From positions 1 to 30,542 of the forward strand of contig JAQERH010000034.1 in the NCBI GenBank assembly GCA_027698105.1: 30,542 nt of DNA. The letters run 5' to 3'. The notes beneath the pieces were generated by a model that did no database searches, was not told the origin of the DNA, and worked only from the letters and a program-made list of their open reading frames with translations. The stretch comes from Lachnospiraceae bacterium AM93-12TA (GTDB taxonomy: Bacteria > Bacillota > Clostridia > Lachnospirales > Lachnospiraceae). The position numbers and the translations under genes were made by a program. Positions 9,436-18,320 of the stretch are shown in pieces. How positions within the stretch are numbered: position 1 is the stretch's first letter; each line of letters opens with the position of its first letter.

Positions 9436-9672
9436 ATCATAGGAGAGAAGATTCTGTGATATAAAGGTGTGTTTATTCTGCGGAAGACGTGATCCGAGAC
9501 CGCTGATGTAGGCACAGGAGACGAAAATCAGGAAAGCCTGTATAGACTTCTGCGCCCAGATCAGTAGTTTCGGACACTTTCGCAGACTCCTTCGCTGTCT
9601 GGACAGACAGCGGGAAAAGACAGGAGACAGCAGTTTTTAAACAAGGAAATTTGAAAAAAAGGAGACCATTCT
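9436..9672 (+). promoter_or_regulatory. Long structured leader of pnp
   Basis: A 237-base gap before pnp with no open reading frame I can support. It contains a strong hairpin, CGCTGTCT (9593-9600) with AGACAGCG (9605-9612) around a GGAC loop, and several weaker complementary segments further upstream. I see no convincing -35/-10 pair, so pnp may be read from the rpsO promoter. In enterobacteria pnp leaders are cut by RNase III and then autoregulated by PNPase; a similar role here is only an analogy. Confidence 0.35.
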
Positions 9673-11781
9673 ATGTATAAGAGTTTTTCAATGGAGCTGG
9701 CCGGCAGAACACTGACAGTAGATGTTGGCAGAGTAGCAGCCCAGGCAAACGGCGCTGCATTTATGCATTATGGAGATACCACAGTTCTGTCCACAGCGAC
9801 AGCTTCCGATAAGCCGAGAGACGGCATTGATTTCTTCCCATTAAGCGTGGAGTTTGAGGAGAAGATGTATGCAGTCGGAAAGATTCCGGGAGGCTTTAAT
9901 AAGAGAGAGGGAAAGGCGTCTGAGAACGCAGTTCTGACTGCCCGTGTCATTGACCGTCCGATGCGTCCTCTGTTCCCGAAGGATTACAGAAATGATGTTA
10001 CTTTAAACAATCTGGTTCTGTCTGTAGATCCGGAGTGCAGTCCGGAGTATACAGCTATGCTGGGTTCTGCCATTGCAACCTGCATCTCTGACATTCCTTT
10101 TGACGGCCCCTGTGCGACCACACAGATTGGCATGATTGACGGAGAATTTATCGTCAACCCGACAGCAGCCCAGAGAAAGGTTTCCGATATGGCTCTGACG
10201 GTAGCTTCCACCAGAGAAAAGGTTATCATGATCGAGGCTGGAGCAAAAGAGGTTCCTGAGGATGTGATGATCCAGGCTATCTTTAAAGCTCACGAGGTAA
10301 ACCAGGATATTATCAAGTTTATTGATACAATTGTAGCTGAGTGCGGAAAAGAGAAGCACTCCTATGAGAGCTGTGCAGTTCCGGAGGAATTATTTGCAGC
10401 AATCAGAGAGATTGTTCCTCAGGAAGAGATGGAAGCAGCAGTCTTCACAGACGAGAAGCAGAAGAGAGAAGAGAACATCAAGGCTATCACAGAGCGTCTG
10501 GAGGAGGCCTTTGCAGAGAATGAAGAGTGGCTGGCAGTTCTGGGCGAGGCAGTTTACCAGTACCAGAAGAAGACAGTCAGAAAGATGATTTTAAAGGATC
10601 ACAAGCGTCCTGATGGCCGCGGTATCACAGAGATCCGTCCTCTGGCAGCTGAGATCGATATTGTTCCGAGAGTGCATGGATCCGGTATGTTCACTCGTGG
10701 ACAGACACAGATTTTAAATGTATGTACTCTGGCTCCTCTGTCTGAGGCTCAGAAGCTTGACGGCCTGGATGAGAATGAGACAAGCAAGAGATATATGCAC
10801 CACTATAATTTCCCATCCTACTCTGTAGGTGAGACCAAGCCGTCCAGAGGACCGGGACGCCGTGAGATTGGACATGGCGCTTTAGCAGAGAAGGCCCTGA
10901 TTCCGGTGCTTCCAAGCGAGGAAGAGTTCCCATACGCAATCAGGACTGTTTCTGAGACCATGGAGTCCAATGGTTCTACCTCTCAGGCCAGCATCTGTGC
11001 ATCTACCCTGTCCCTGATGGCGGCAGGCGTTCCGATTAAGGCTCCTGTAGCCGGAATCTCCTGCGGTCTCGTAACAGGCGATACAGATGACGACTACATT
11101 GTCCTGACTGATATCCAGGGATTAGAGGACTTCTTCGGCGACATGGACTTCAAGGTAGGAGGAACCCACAAGGGAATTACTTCTATTCAGATGGATATTA
11201 AGATTCACGGACTGACAAGACCGATCATCGAGGAGGCGATTGCCAAGACGAGAGAGGCCAGACTTTACATCCTGGATGAAATCATGAAGCCAGTGATTGC
11301 AGAGCCGAGAAAAGAAGTGGGCGAGTTTGCTCCGAAGATTGAGCAGATTACAATTGATCCGCAGAAGATTGGCGATGTAGTAGGAAAACAGGGCAAGGTG
11401 ATCAACAAGATCATTGATCAGACTGGAGTAAAGATTGACATCAGCGATGACGGAAGCGTTTCCGTCTGCGGTACAGACAAGGCTATGATTGATAAGGCAG
11501 TGGCTATTATTAAGAGCATTGTCACAGACATCGAGCCGGGACAGATTCTGACAGGAACCGTTGTCCGGATTATGAATTTCGGCGCTTTTGTAGAGCTGGC
11601 TCCGAATAAGGACGGTATGATTCACATTTCCAAGCTTTCTGATAAGAGAGTCGCAAAGGTAGAGGATGTGGTAAATATCGGGGACGAGGTTACTGTAAAG
11701 GTAATCGAGGTAGATAAGATGGGCCGGATCAACCTGAGCATGAAGCCGGGAGACCTGGAGCAGGAGGCTCATAAGGAGTAA
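9673..11781 (+). CDS. pnp: Polyribonucleotide nucleotidyltransferase (PNPase)
   Basis: 702 residues, standard length. Two RNase PH-like domains flank an alpha-helical segment. The first begins FSMELAGRTLTVDVG; the second carries the catalytic-site region TMESNGSTSQASICASTLSLMAAGVP and the conserved DxxGxxDFFGDMDFKVGGT. A KH domain (GDVVGKQGKVINKIIDQTGVKIDI) and an S1 domain (GTVVRIMNFGAFVEL through GRINLSMK) bind RNA at the C terminus. It degrades RNA 3' to 5' by phosphorolysis and works in mRNA turnover. The ATG at 9673 follows AAAAAGGAG. A strong terminator lies 36 bases after the stop. Confidence 0.98.
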   Translation: MYKSFSMELAGRTLTVDVGRVAAQANGAAFMHYGDTTVLSTATASDKPRDGIDFFPLSVEFEEKMYAVGKIPGGFNKREGKASENAVLTARVIDRPMRPLFPKDYRNDVTLNNLVLSVDPECSPEYTAMLGSAIATCISDIPFDGPCATTQIGMIDGEFIVNPTAAQRKVSDMALTVASTREKVIMIEAGAKEVPEDVMIQAIFKAHEVNQDIIKFIDTIVAECGKEKHSYESCAVPEELFAAIREIVPQEEMEAAVFTDEKQKREENIKAITERLEEAFAENEEWLAVLGEAVYQYQKKTVRKMILKDHKRPDGRGITEIRPLAAEIDIVPRVHGSGMFTRGQTQILNVCTLAPLSEAQKLDGLDENETSKRYMHHYNFPSYSVGETKPSRGPGRREIGHGALAEKALIPVLPSEEEFPYAIRTVSETMESNGSTSQASICASTLSLMAAGVPIKAPVAGISCGLVTGDTDDDYIVLTDIQGLEDFFGDMDFKVGGTHKGITSIQMDIKIHGLTRPIIEEAIAKTREARLYILDEIMKPVIAEPRKEVGEFAPKIEQITIDPQKIGDVVGKQGKVINKIIDQTGVKIDISDDGSVSVCGTDKAMIDKAVAIIKSIVTDIEPGQILTGTVVRIMNFGAFVELAPNKDGMIHISKLSDKRVAKVEDVVNIGDEVTVKVIEVDKMGRINLSMKPGDLEQEAHKE

Positions 11782-11816
11782 TCTTTAACAGTTTTTCTAT
11801 CTGATGAATGAGATCA

Positions 11817-11861
11817 GGGCTGCTGTAAAACGAAAAGACAGTTTTACAGCAGCCCTTTTTT
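11817..11861 (+). terminator. Strong intrinsic terminator after pnp
   Basis: GGGCTGCTGTAAAAC (11817-11831) and GTTTTACAGCAGCCC (11841-11855) form a perfect 15-bp stem with a nine-base loop, followed by six T (11856-11861). It ends only 15 bases before the next start codon. Confidence 0.93.
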
Positions 11862-11876
11862 AAAAGGAGGGCAGAT

Positions 11877-12554
11877 ATGCTGGAAGTATCGGGAATCTAT
11901 AAAAAATTTAAGAAGCGTCAGATTTTAAAAGGTGTTTCTTTTACAGCAGAGCCGGGAAGCTGCGTGGGGATTGCAGGAGGGAATGGATGCGGAAAAACTA
12001 CGCTTTTATCTATTTTAGCAGGAGTAAGCCGTCCAGAACAGGGAAGTATCCGTTTTGACGGCCAGGAAGCAGTAGGGAAACGGTCTGTGTTTGAAAAGAA
12101 GGCAGCCTATGTGCCTCAGGAGAATCCTCTGATACCAGAACTGACAGCCAGGGACAATTTTTCCCTCTGGTATAAGGGAGATAAAAAGAGAATGGAAAAG
12201 GATTTGGAAGAGGGGGTTGCCAAAGCTCTGGGCGTGTCGGAATTTTTAGGCATTCCGGCGGGAAAGCTGTCCGGCGGACAGAAAAAACGCCTCAGTATTG
12301 CATCTGCTCTTTCCAATCAGGCGTCTGTCTTAATTATGGACGAGCCGGGGGCAGCGCTGGATTTGAGGGCTAAGGAGGAAATTCTTCGCTATATCCGCAC
12401 TTTTGTAAAGAGAGGAGGAATCGTAATCCTGACCTCCCATGAGATGCAGGAGCTGAGAGTCTGCAGCCAGCTGTATATTCTGAAGGAGGGAGTCCTGATT
12501 CCTGAAAATATAGAGATGGGAGTGGAGCCGGAGAATCTGATTGGCAAATTCTGA
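11877..12554 (+). CDS. ABC transporter ATP-binding protein
   Basis: 225 residues, a single nucleotide-binding domain. Walker A is GGNGCGKTT, the Q-loop region is AYVPQENPL, the signature is LSGGQKKRLSIA, Walker B is VLIMDEP, and the H-loop histidine is in LTSHEMQEL. The length and lack of a C-terminal extension fit the ATPases that drive ABC-2 type exporters. The two ABC-2-like permeases at 14543 and 15747 are the obvious partners, separated from it by a zinc-ribbon membrane protein. AAAGGAGG precedes ATG 11877. The binding site and start fall immediately downstream of the pnp terminator, leaving no room for a promoter between them. The substrate cannot be read from the sequence. Confidence 0.92.
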   Translation: MLEVSGIYKKFKKRQILKGVSFTAEPGSCVGIAGGNGCGKTTLLSILAGVSRPEQGSIRFDGQEAVGKRSVFEKKAAYVPQENPLIPELTARDNFSLWYKGDKKRMEKDLEEGVAKALGVSEFLGIPAGKLSGGQKKRLSIASALSNQASVLIMDEPGAALDLRAKEEILRYIRTFVKRGGIVILTSHEMQELRVCSQLYILKEGVLIPENIEMGVEPENLIGKF

Positions 12555-12603
12555 CAAAAGCTGTCAAAATCCTTAAAGAATTATTACAAAATAAACAAAT
12601 ATA

Positions 12604-12632
12604 ATGACGAAATTAGAAAAATATGTTAAAAT
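12604..12632 (+). promoter_or_regulatory. Possible promoter of the zinc-ribbon protein gene
   Basis: An extended -10 (TG, one base, TAAAAT, 12624-12632) lies 17 bp after a weak -35, ATGACG (12604-12609). The surrounding 110 bases are very AT-rich compared with the neighbours. The predicted leader is about 26 nt. Confidence 0.4.
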
Positions 12633-12664
12633 ATATTCCATCCAAAACAGAGGAGGAAAACAGT

Positions 12665-14521
12665 ATGAAATGCCCTTATTGTGATCAGGAAATTCCAGAT
12701 GGGAGCGCTGAGTGCCCCGTATGCAAAAAGAATCTGATGGAAACTCAGAGTGAGACATTACAGAGTGAGGAAGCTCCAGTGGAAGCAGGCCAGAGCAGCC
12801 AGGCAGATGGAAGTTCTGCAGAGGAGCCGGCAGCATTAGCGGTAGCGGAGAAGAAGTCCGGAAAGGCCTGGATAGCCGGAGCAGCAGTAGCTGCAGTAGC
12901 AGTGATAGGCGGCGTGGCATTCTGGCAGATGAATAAACAGGATCCCAAGGATGTTGTGATTGAGGCATTTAAGGGTGTAATGGCAGAAGGCCAGACTGAT
13001 CCGATGGAGGAGATTTTTGGCTGGAAGGCTCTGGGAAAGAAGCTGTACAGCGATTCCTACCAGGTGAACATGGACCTCACTCTGGGCGAACTCTTAGGAA
13101 GTACAGAGATGCAGGGAACAGGCTTTACGATTGATGCCAGGGAGGACAGGGAGAGCAGAGCCATGGATATGGATCTGGGATTCCAGTACGGAGAAATTCC
13201 TATGTTTAATGCAAAGGTATACCTGGATGATTCTGAGATGGCGGTTGCTCTGCCGCCGGATATGACGAATAAGGTATTTACCCTGAATCTGGAGGAGGAT
13301 TTGAATACTCAGATTGCCAATTCTCCTTATTTGGGAAAAACTCTGGCTGATATGGGCATGGACCTTCAGGGCTATGCCGATTATATGAAAAAGGCAAACG
13401 AGCTGTCCCATTCAGAGACGCCGATGTTTGATTTTAAGGCGCTCTGGGACAGATATGAGACAGGAAGCAAGGCTGTTGATAATCTGAAGGCGGCTATGAC
13501 AGTAGAAAAGGGCGAGAGCAAAAGCTGCACCGTGGGAGATGCAGAGGTAGAGTGCGACGGCTACGACGTAGTTCTCAGCAACGCCGCTCTGGTTCAGTTC
13601 TTTACAGAAACCAAGGATTTCTTCCTGGCCGATGAAACCTTAAAGAAGGATATGATTACCTACCTGGAGCTGATTTATGATCTGAACGCGTCTCTCTATA
13701 GCTCAGAAGAGATGGCTCAGCTCTACGGCATGGACAGTGCAGATATGAGTCCGGAGCAGCAGCAGACAGAGCTTTGGACCTCCGCAGACGAGGCGGTTGA
13801 AACGCTTCTCTCTCAGCTGGAGGGAGCGATGGGAGACGTAACTCTGGCAGTTTATGTGACAGACGACGGAAAGCTGGCGTCCTTTGACTACAGCACAGAG
13901 CTTTCTCTGGCAGAGCAGACAGCAGAATCTGAGACGGCAGCGGCAGAGTCAGCTGACAGTATGAAACTGTACGGAACTGTGAATTTCAGGGGCGGCTACA
14001 GCCAGACAGCCAATATCGAGGCAAACCTCACAGCAGAGGATCCGTCTGGTGAGACTGTAGTGATTGACATGGCTAAAATCGGAGAGTACGAGAAAGATAA
14101 GCTCTACCAGGCTCAGCTGGCCCTTCAGGTAGAGGCAGCCGATGAAAAGATACTTCTCAGTCTGCGGGGAGAGTATGATATCCCAACAGCAAACTATACG
14201 ATTGATGCTTACGCAGAGGAGAATGACGCAGAAATTGGCAGCATCCTTATTAGCGGTATTGTGGAGGATCTGGTTCCCGGCGAGTCATTCAATGCAGTAG
14301 TTGATTCCCTGAGTGTTATAGCTGGTTCTCTGGAAGAGGGAGTGACTCTGGCAGAGCTGTCTGGAAGCTACGGAATCAAGCCTCTGGAAGAAGCTGTTTC
14401 TAAACCAGAGGGCGAATCCTTTGATATTCTGGCAGCCACAGAAGATGAGTGGAATGCAGTGATTATGGAATTGTATATGGGCCTTGCATCCATACTGAGC
14501 AGCAGTACCGGTCTCAGCTAA
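12665..14521 (+). CDS. Membrane-anchored zinc-ribbon protein with large extracytoplasmic region
   Basis: 618 residues. The N terminus is a CxxC-x10-CxxC zinc ribbon (Cys3, Cys6, Cys17, Cys20). A low-complexity Glu/Ser/Ala linker follows, then one transmembrane helix at about 68-88. The remaining ~530 residues are acidic, lack further helices, and should lie outside the cell. I do not recognise this region. It is rich in strand-like segments such as YSDSYQVNMDLTLGELL and ANYTIDAYAEEN, which recall substrate-probe or lipoprotein-like beta folds, but that is impression only. The start is ATG 12665 with AGAGGAGG upstream, 42 bases into the open frame. It is placed between the ATPase and the permeases of an ABC exporter, so it may be an accessory or sensor subunit. 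Confidence 0.82.
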   Translation: MKCPYCDQEIPDGSAECPVCKKNLMETQSETLQSEEAPVEAGQSSQADGSSAEEPAALAVAEKKSGKAWIAGAAVAAVAVIGGVAFWQMNKQDPKDVVIEAFKGVMAEGQTDPMEEIFGWKALGKKLYSDSYQVNMDLTLGELLGSTEMQGTGFTIDAREDRESRAMDMDLGFQYGEIPMFNAKVYLDDSEMAVALPPDMTNKVFTLNLEEDLNTQIANSPYLGKTLADMGMDLQGYADYMKKANELSHSETPMFDFKALWDRYETGSKAVDNLKAAMTVEKGESKSCTVGDAEVECDGYDVVLSNAALVQFFTETKDFFLADETLKKDMITYLELIYDLNASLYSSEEMAQLYGMDSADMSPEQQQTELWTSADEAVETLLSQLEGAMGDVTLAVYVTDDGKLASFDYSTELSLAEQTAESETAAAESADSMKLYGTVNFRGGYSQTANIEANLTAEDPSGETVVIDMAKIGEYEKDKLYQAQLALQVEAADEKILLSLRGEYDIPTANYTIDAYAEENDAEIGSILISGIVEDLVPGESFNAVVDSLSVIAGSLEEGVTLAELSGSYGIKPLEEAVSKPEGESFDILAATEDEWNAVIMELYMGLASILSSSTGLS

Positions 14522-14542
14522 GGAAGAGGATAACGGAATTTC

Positions 14543-15754
14543 ATGGGAACATTTTTAACGATTTTAAAAACAGAGATGAAAAGGGCGTTAAAAAGCATCC
14601 CCTATTTTCTGGCAGGAGCAGTTGTGCTGGCAGTATTAGCCGGCACAATTGCTTTTTCTGCAAATAAGATGCTTTACGGAAACAGGTCAGTAGGAAGTAT
14701 TCAGGTAGGAGTAGCAGTACCTGAGGATGACCGCGGTGCTAAATGGATTATGTCCATGGTGTCCTCCTTAGAAAGTGTATCCAGCCTCTGTGAATTCGTC
14801 TATCTGGATGAGGAGGAAGGACGCAGACAGATGGATAAAGGGGAGATTTATGCTCTTATGCTGATTCCGGATCAGCTCCTGGAAGGAATTATGAACGGAA
14901 CCAACCAGCCTGTGACCATCGTCTTCCCGGAGAAAGCCGGACTGGAAGCATCTGTTTTCAGGGAGCTGACAGATGCAGGGACAGAAATCTTAAAAACAGC
15001 CCAGGCAGCTATCTATGGAACCGATGAGCTTTTAACAGAACTGGGGAAAACAAGCCAGATTCCAAAAGCAGAGGCAGATCTGAATCAGATGTATCTCAAA
15101 TACGCACTTTCCCGTTCTGTGTATTTTCAAACAAGCCAGGTAAGCGTGTCAGGAGATGTGACAACTGAGATGTTTTACGGGATTTCCTGCGCTGTGCTAG
15201 CAGTCCTTCTTTTAGGAATTCCGGCAGCTGGTTTTTCGAAGCCTTTTTCCCCTGTGATGGAAAAGAAGCTTTATCTTTCCGGATTCAGCCGCCCCATGCG
15301 CTTGTGGGCCAGAACAGCTGCGCTGGCTTTTCTGTTTGCCCTGGCGACTGCATTTCCATTTTTCTTCTGCCTGAGCAGGGGAATTTTTCAGAGCGGATGG
15401 TTAAGCATTCCAGTCTGGCTTCTGATTTGTGTCTGTGCATCCGGCTGGGTGATTTTTATTTACGAGGCTGGCAGAAGCACGCTGGCGGGAGTCAGCATTT
15501 TGTTTCTGTCCACGATTGTTATGATGTTTATGGCAGGAGGCCTGATTCCGTCGGTATTTCTGCCCGATGCAGTGGCTGAGGCGGGAAGAGTGACACCGGT
15601 CTTCTTTCTGATGGATGCAGTGAAATGGATGGTATCAGGGGACGGTTTGTCTGGAGCTGGCCAGCTGGCTTCCTGGATGCCGGTCATCCGTCTTCTGCTT
15701 ATGGAAGTGGTGGTGTTTGGGCTTTCAGCAGCAGGAAGGAGGGATTATGAATAA
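14543..15754 (+). CDS. ABC-2 type permease, first subunit
   Basis: 403 residues with the ABC-2 exporter layout. There is a transmembrane helix at about 19-38, an extracytoplasmic domain of ~165 residues, and then five or six hydrophobic helices from about residue 210 to the end (for example MFYGISCAVLAVLLLGIPAAGF and STLAGVSILFLSTIVMMFMAGGLIP). The family link rests on this topology and on the ATPase encoded in the same cluster. It starts 21 bases after the zinc-ribbon gene with AGGAAGAGG upstream, and its end overlaps the next permease by 8 bases. The two permeases probably form a heterodimer. The transported compound is unknown. Confidence 0.82.
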   Translation: MGTFLTILKTEMKRALKSIPYFLAGAVVLAVLAGTIAFSANKMLYGNRSVGSIQVGVAVPEDDRGAKWIMSMVSSLESVSSLCEFVYLDEEEGRRQMDKGEIYALMLIPDQLLEGIMNGTNQPVTIVFPEKAGLEASVFRELTDAGTEILKTAQAAIYGTDELLTELGKTSQIPKAEADLNQMYLKYALSRSVYFQTSQVSVSGDVTTEMFYGISCAVLAVLLLGIPAAGFSKPFSPVMEKKLYLSGFSRPMRLWARTAALAFLFALATAFPFFFCLSRGIFQSGWLSIPVWLLICVCASGWVIFIYEAGRSTLAGVSILFLSTIVMMFMAGGLIPSVFLPDAVAEAGRVTPVFFLMDAVKWMVSGDGLSGAGQLASWMPVIRLLLMEVVVFGLSAAGRRDYE

Positions 15755-16787
15755 AACAGGACTCTGGTTTTATCTTTCTTTGAAGCGGCAGACAAAACGC
15801 CTCTTTTTCCTGCTCCTTCTGGCAGCCCTGCCGATGGGATTATGGTGTTTCCGGGAGGCGGAGCAGCCGGAAAAGGACTCGATTGCCATTGCTCTGTATA
15901 CAGGGGAATCGGAATGGAACCGGCTGACAGCCGAAGAGCTTTTGACAGGAGAGCATTCCTTTGAGTTTTATATGAGCAGTTCAGAGCAGGAACTGCGGGA
16001 GGATGTAGCGGCCAGGAGGGCAGAGTGCGGCTATATTTTCCCAGAAGATCTGAGGGAAAAAATGGAGACTGGGCGCTATAAAAGAAGCATTACTCTGGTA
16101 ACGGCCCCCTCCACAGCTGTAGATAAACTGTCCTCGGAGGTGGTATTTTCCGGCCTGTTTTCAGTGTGGGGACGCAGTCTGCTGGAAACGTACAGCAGAG
16201 AAGGAGATCCTTTTCAGGGGGAACAGAAGGTATGGCAGAGGCTGGAGCCTCTGTACGATGCCTACCTGGAAAATGGCAGTACCTTTGCTTTTCAGTATGA
16301 GACAGAGGGAGGAGACAAGATTGGAAAGCCCTCCATGAAACAGACCTTTCCGGCCAGAGGCATAACGGCAGTGTTCGTTTTTGTACTCAGTCTGACAGCG
16401 GCAGTAACTGTCTGCGAGGATGAAAAGCGAGGCCTGTTTTCATCCTTATCAGGAATTCGGAGAGAAACTGCCGTGTTAGCCTGCCTGGCAGCTCCTGTGT
16501 TTCTAGCCTGCATCAGCGGGCTGGCAGGTCTGATCCTTTCAGGGGAAGCGGACAAGAGTTCATGGCTTCTGGAGTGGGGAAGGATGCTTCTCTATGGCGG
16601 AATGTGTACCGTTTTTTCCTGGGGAGTGTGCAGAATCGTGAAGAATCCTCTGACTATCGCCTGTCTGATTCCGTTTTTTGCAGTGGGAAGTCTGGTTTTC
16701 TGCCCTGTATTTATCGATCTGTCTCTGTTTCTGCCCGGGGCTTCATTTGCAGCTAAATTCTTTCTGCCCTGGTATTATCTCGCATAA
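15747..16787 (+). CDS. ABC-2 type permease, second subunit
   Basis: 346 residues. A basic N terminus (LKRQTKR) is followed by a helix at about 16-35, then an extracytoplasmic domain, then helices from about residue 208 (ITAVFVFVLSLTAAVTVC, TAVLACLAAPVFLACISGLAGLIL, MLLYGGMCTVFSWGVCRI, TIACLIPFFAVGSLVFCPVFI). The layout parallels the preceding permease, though the primary sequences are clearly different. The start is ATG 15747, set by AGGAAGGAGG at 15733-15742; the earlier in-frame start at 15717 has no binding site. The 8-base overlap with the first permease suggests translational coupling and a 1:1 complex. There is no terminator after it before the mgtE promoter. Confidence 0.8.
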   Translation: MNKTGLWFYLSLKRQTKRLFFLLLLAALPMGLWCFREAEQPEKDSIAIALYTGESEWNRLTAEELLTGEHSFEFYMSSSEQELREDVAARRAECGYIFPEDLREKMETGRYKRSITLVTAPSTAVDKLSSEVVFSGLFSVWGRSLLETYSREGDPFQGEQKVWQRLEPLYDAYLENGSTFAFQYETEGGDKIGKPSMKQTFPARGITAVFVFVLSLTAAVTVCEDEKRGLFSSLSGIRRETAVLACLAAPVFLACISGLAGLILSGEADKSSWLLEWGRMLLYGGMCTVFSWGVCRIVKNPLTIACLIPFFAVGSLVFCPVFIDLSLFLPGASFAAKFFLPWYYLA

Positions 16788-16792
16788 ATCCG

Positions 16793-16821
16793 TTGAAATT
16801 TTAATGAATTCTTACTATAAT
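16793..16821 (+). promoter_or_regulatory. Promoter of mgtE
   Basis: TTGAAA (16793-16798) and a perfect TATAAT (16816-16821) have a 17-bp spacer. The start is expected near 16828, giving a ~93-nt leader. Confidence 0.85.
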
Positions 16822-16835
16822 AGGAAGTAATGGAT

Positions 16836-16900
16836 GAGCGGGTATGCTCCTCTTTTTCTGTTATCAGGGAAAAAGAGATAGACGGCGTGAAAGAAGCCGT
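16836..16900 (+). promoter_or_regulatory. Structured mgtE leader, type unknown
   Basis: Three consecutive hairpins can be drawn: GAGC/GCTC (16836-16849), CTCTTTTTC (16850-16858) with GAAAAAGAG (16869-16877), and ACGGC/GCCGT (16882-16900). The five-T run directly after the first hairpin could act as a weak terminator tail unless captured by the second hairpin, so an attenuation switch is possible. It is too short for the M-box magnesium riboswitch. Confidence 0.35.
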
Positions 16901-16920
16901 GTCTGGAAAGGGAGTAGGGT

Positions 16921-18273
16921 ATGGAGGAGATGAATTTTGATGATCTTCACGCTTTGGCTGATGAAAAGCAGTACAGAAGCCTGAAGGAAAAACTGATAGA
17001 GATGAACGAGGTGGATATCGCCTCGTTTATGGAGGAACTGGATTCTGAGAAGACTGTGGTCGTATTCAGGACGCTTCCCAAAGAGATGGCGTCAGATGTG
17101 TTCGCCTGCCTTCCGGTGGAGAAGCAGCAGCATATCATTACCAGTATTACTGATAATGAGCTTCAGTACATCATGGACGATCTGTTTGTGGATGATGCGG
17201 TGGATATGCTGGAGGAGCTTCCTGCGACGATTGTAAAACGAGTGCTGAAAAATTCCAGCCCGGATACAAGAAAGCTGATTAACCAGTTTCTCAAGTATCC
17301 GGACAACAGTGCTGGAAGCGTGATGACTGCCGAGTATGTGGGACTGAAAAAGGCCATGACAGTAGAGGAAGCCTTTGCATATATTCGGAAATACGGAGTA
17401 GACAAGGAGACGATCTATACCTGCTACGTAATGGATGCAGGACGCCATCTGGAGGGCGTGGTGACGGTGAAGGATCTGCTGATGAGTCCGTACACTACCA
17501 CCATTGAGGAAATTATGGACAGCCATGTGCTGAAGGCTCATACGACAGATGATCAGGAGGCGGTGGCAGACTTGTTTAACGAGTACGATCTGCTGAGCCT
17601 TCCTGTTGTAGATGGGGAAAACCGTCTGGTAGGAATTATCACCGTTGACGACGTGATGGACGTTATGGAGCAGGAGGCCACAGAGGACTTCGAGAAGATG
17701 GCCGCCATGAACCCCAGTGAAAAGCCGTATTTGAAAACCGGTGTGTTTCAGCTGGCCAAGAACAGAATCGTCTGGCTGTTAATTCTTATGTTCAGCAGTA
17801 TGGTGACAGGAGAAATTCTGACTACTTATGAAGAGGCATTTTCTGCAGTTCCTCTTCTGGTTACATTTATTCCAATGCTGATGAATACAGGAGGAAACTC
17901 AGGAAGCCAGGCCAGCACTATGATTATCCGTGGTATGGCGGTAGGCGAGATCAGCCCCTCAGACCTGGCGAAGGTAGTCTGGAAGGAGCTGAGGGTAGGT
18001 ATTCTGGTAGGAATCTGTCTGGCGATTGCCAATTTTGTGCGTCTGACTCTGTCCTATCCGGGACAGGAGATGATCTGTCTGACAGTGGTGCTGAGTATTT
18101 TCTGCATTGTTATTATCGCCAAAACAATCGGCTGCACGCTGCCTATTATTGCCAAGGTTCTGCATATGGATCCGGCTCTGATGGCATCTCCTATGATTTC
18201 TACGATTCTGGACGCCTGCAGCCTTGTGATTTATTTTAATTTTGCCTGCCGTCTTCTCGACATGGCAGCCTAG
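16921..18273 (+). CDS. mgtE: Magnesium transporter MgtE
   Basis: 450 residues, the family's usual size. The cytoplasmic N domain (residues ~1-125) is the MgtE superhelical repeat. Two CBS domains follow (~130-255) and act as the magnesium sensor that closes the channel when internal Mg2+ is high. The C-terminal ~165 residues hold five transmembrane helices. These include the pore motif [17 protein letters not shown], whose conserved Asn/Gly residues line the Mg2+ path. It works as a dimeric Mg2+ channel in the cytoplasmic membrane. It has its own strong promoter and a structured leader; AGGGAG precedes ATG 16921. Confidence 0.97.
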   Translation: MEEMNFDDLHALADEKQYRSLKEKLIEMNEVDIASFMEELDSEKTVVVFRTLPKEMASDVFACLPVEKQQHIITSITDNELQYIMDDLFVDDAVDMLEELPATIVKRVLKNSSPDTRKLINQFLKYPDNSAGSVMTAEYVGLKKAMTVEEAFAYIRKYGVDKETIYTCYVMDAGRHLEGVVTVKDLLMSPYTTTIEEIMDSHVLKAHTTDDQEAVADLFNEYDLLSLPVVDGENRLVGIITVDDVMDVMEQEATEDFEKMAAMNPSEKPYLKTGVFQLAKNRIVWLLILMFSSMVTGEILTTYEEAFSAVPLLVTFIPMLMNTGGNSGSQASTMIIRGMAVGEISPSDLAKVVWKELRVGILVGICLAIANFVRLTLSYPGQEMICLTVVLSIFCIVIIAKTIGCTLPIIAKVLHMDPALMASPMISTILDACSLVIYFNFACRLLDMAA

Positions 18274-18275
18274 AC

Positions 18276-18304
18276 TTGTAATTTTTCAGATTAAGAGATA
18301 TAAT
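18276..18304 (+). promoter_or_regulatory. Promoter of gltX
   Basis: TTGTAA (18276-18281) and TATAAT (18299-18304) have a 17-bp spacer. It begins three bases after the mgtE stop codon. The start near 18311 places the GC-rich hairpin at 18321-18343 inside the gltX leader. Confidence 0.75.
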
Positions 18305-18320
18305 GAATTATCTTTAACAC

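Noticed and set aside
11122..11772. A 216-codon minus-strand open frame opposite the 3' part of pnp
   Set aside because: It mirrors the KH/S1 coding region of pnp and shows shadow-type composition with no ribosome binding site or promoter.
12552..12566. TGACA/TGTCA hairpin after the ABC ATPase gene as a terminator
   Set aside because: The stem is only five pairs, it overlaps the stop codon, and it is followed by AAAAT rather than a T run.
16836..16900. M-box (ykoK) magnesium riboswitch before mgtE
   Set aside because: The predicted leader is only about 93 nt, while the M-box needs roughly 160 nt and conserved loops that are not visible here.
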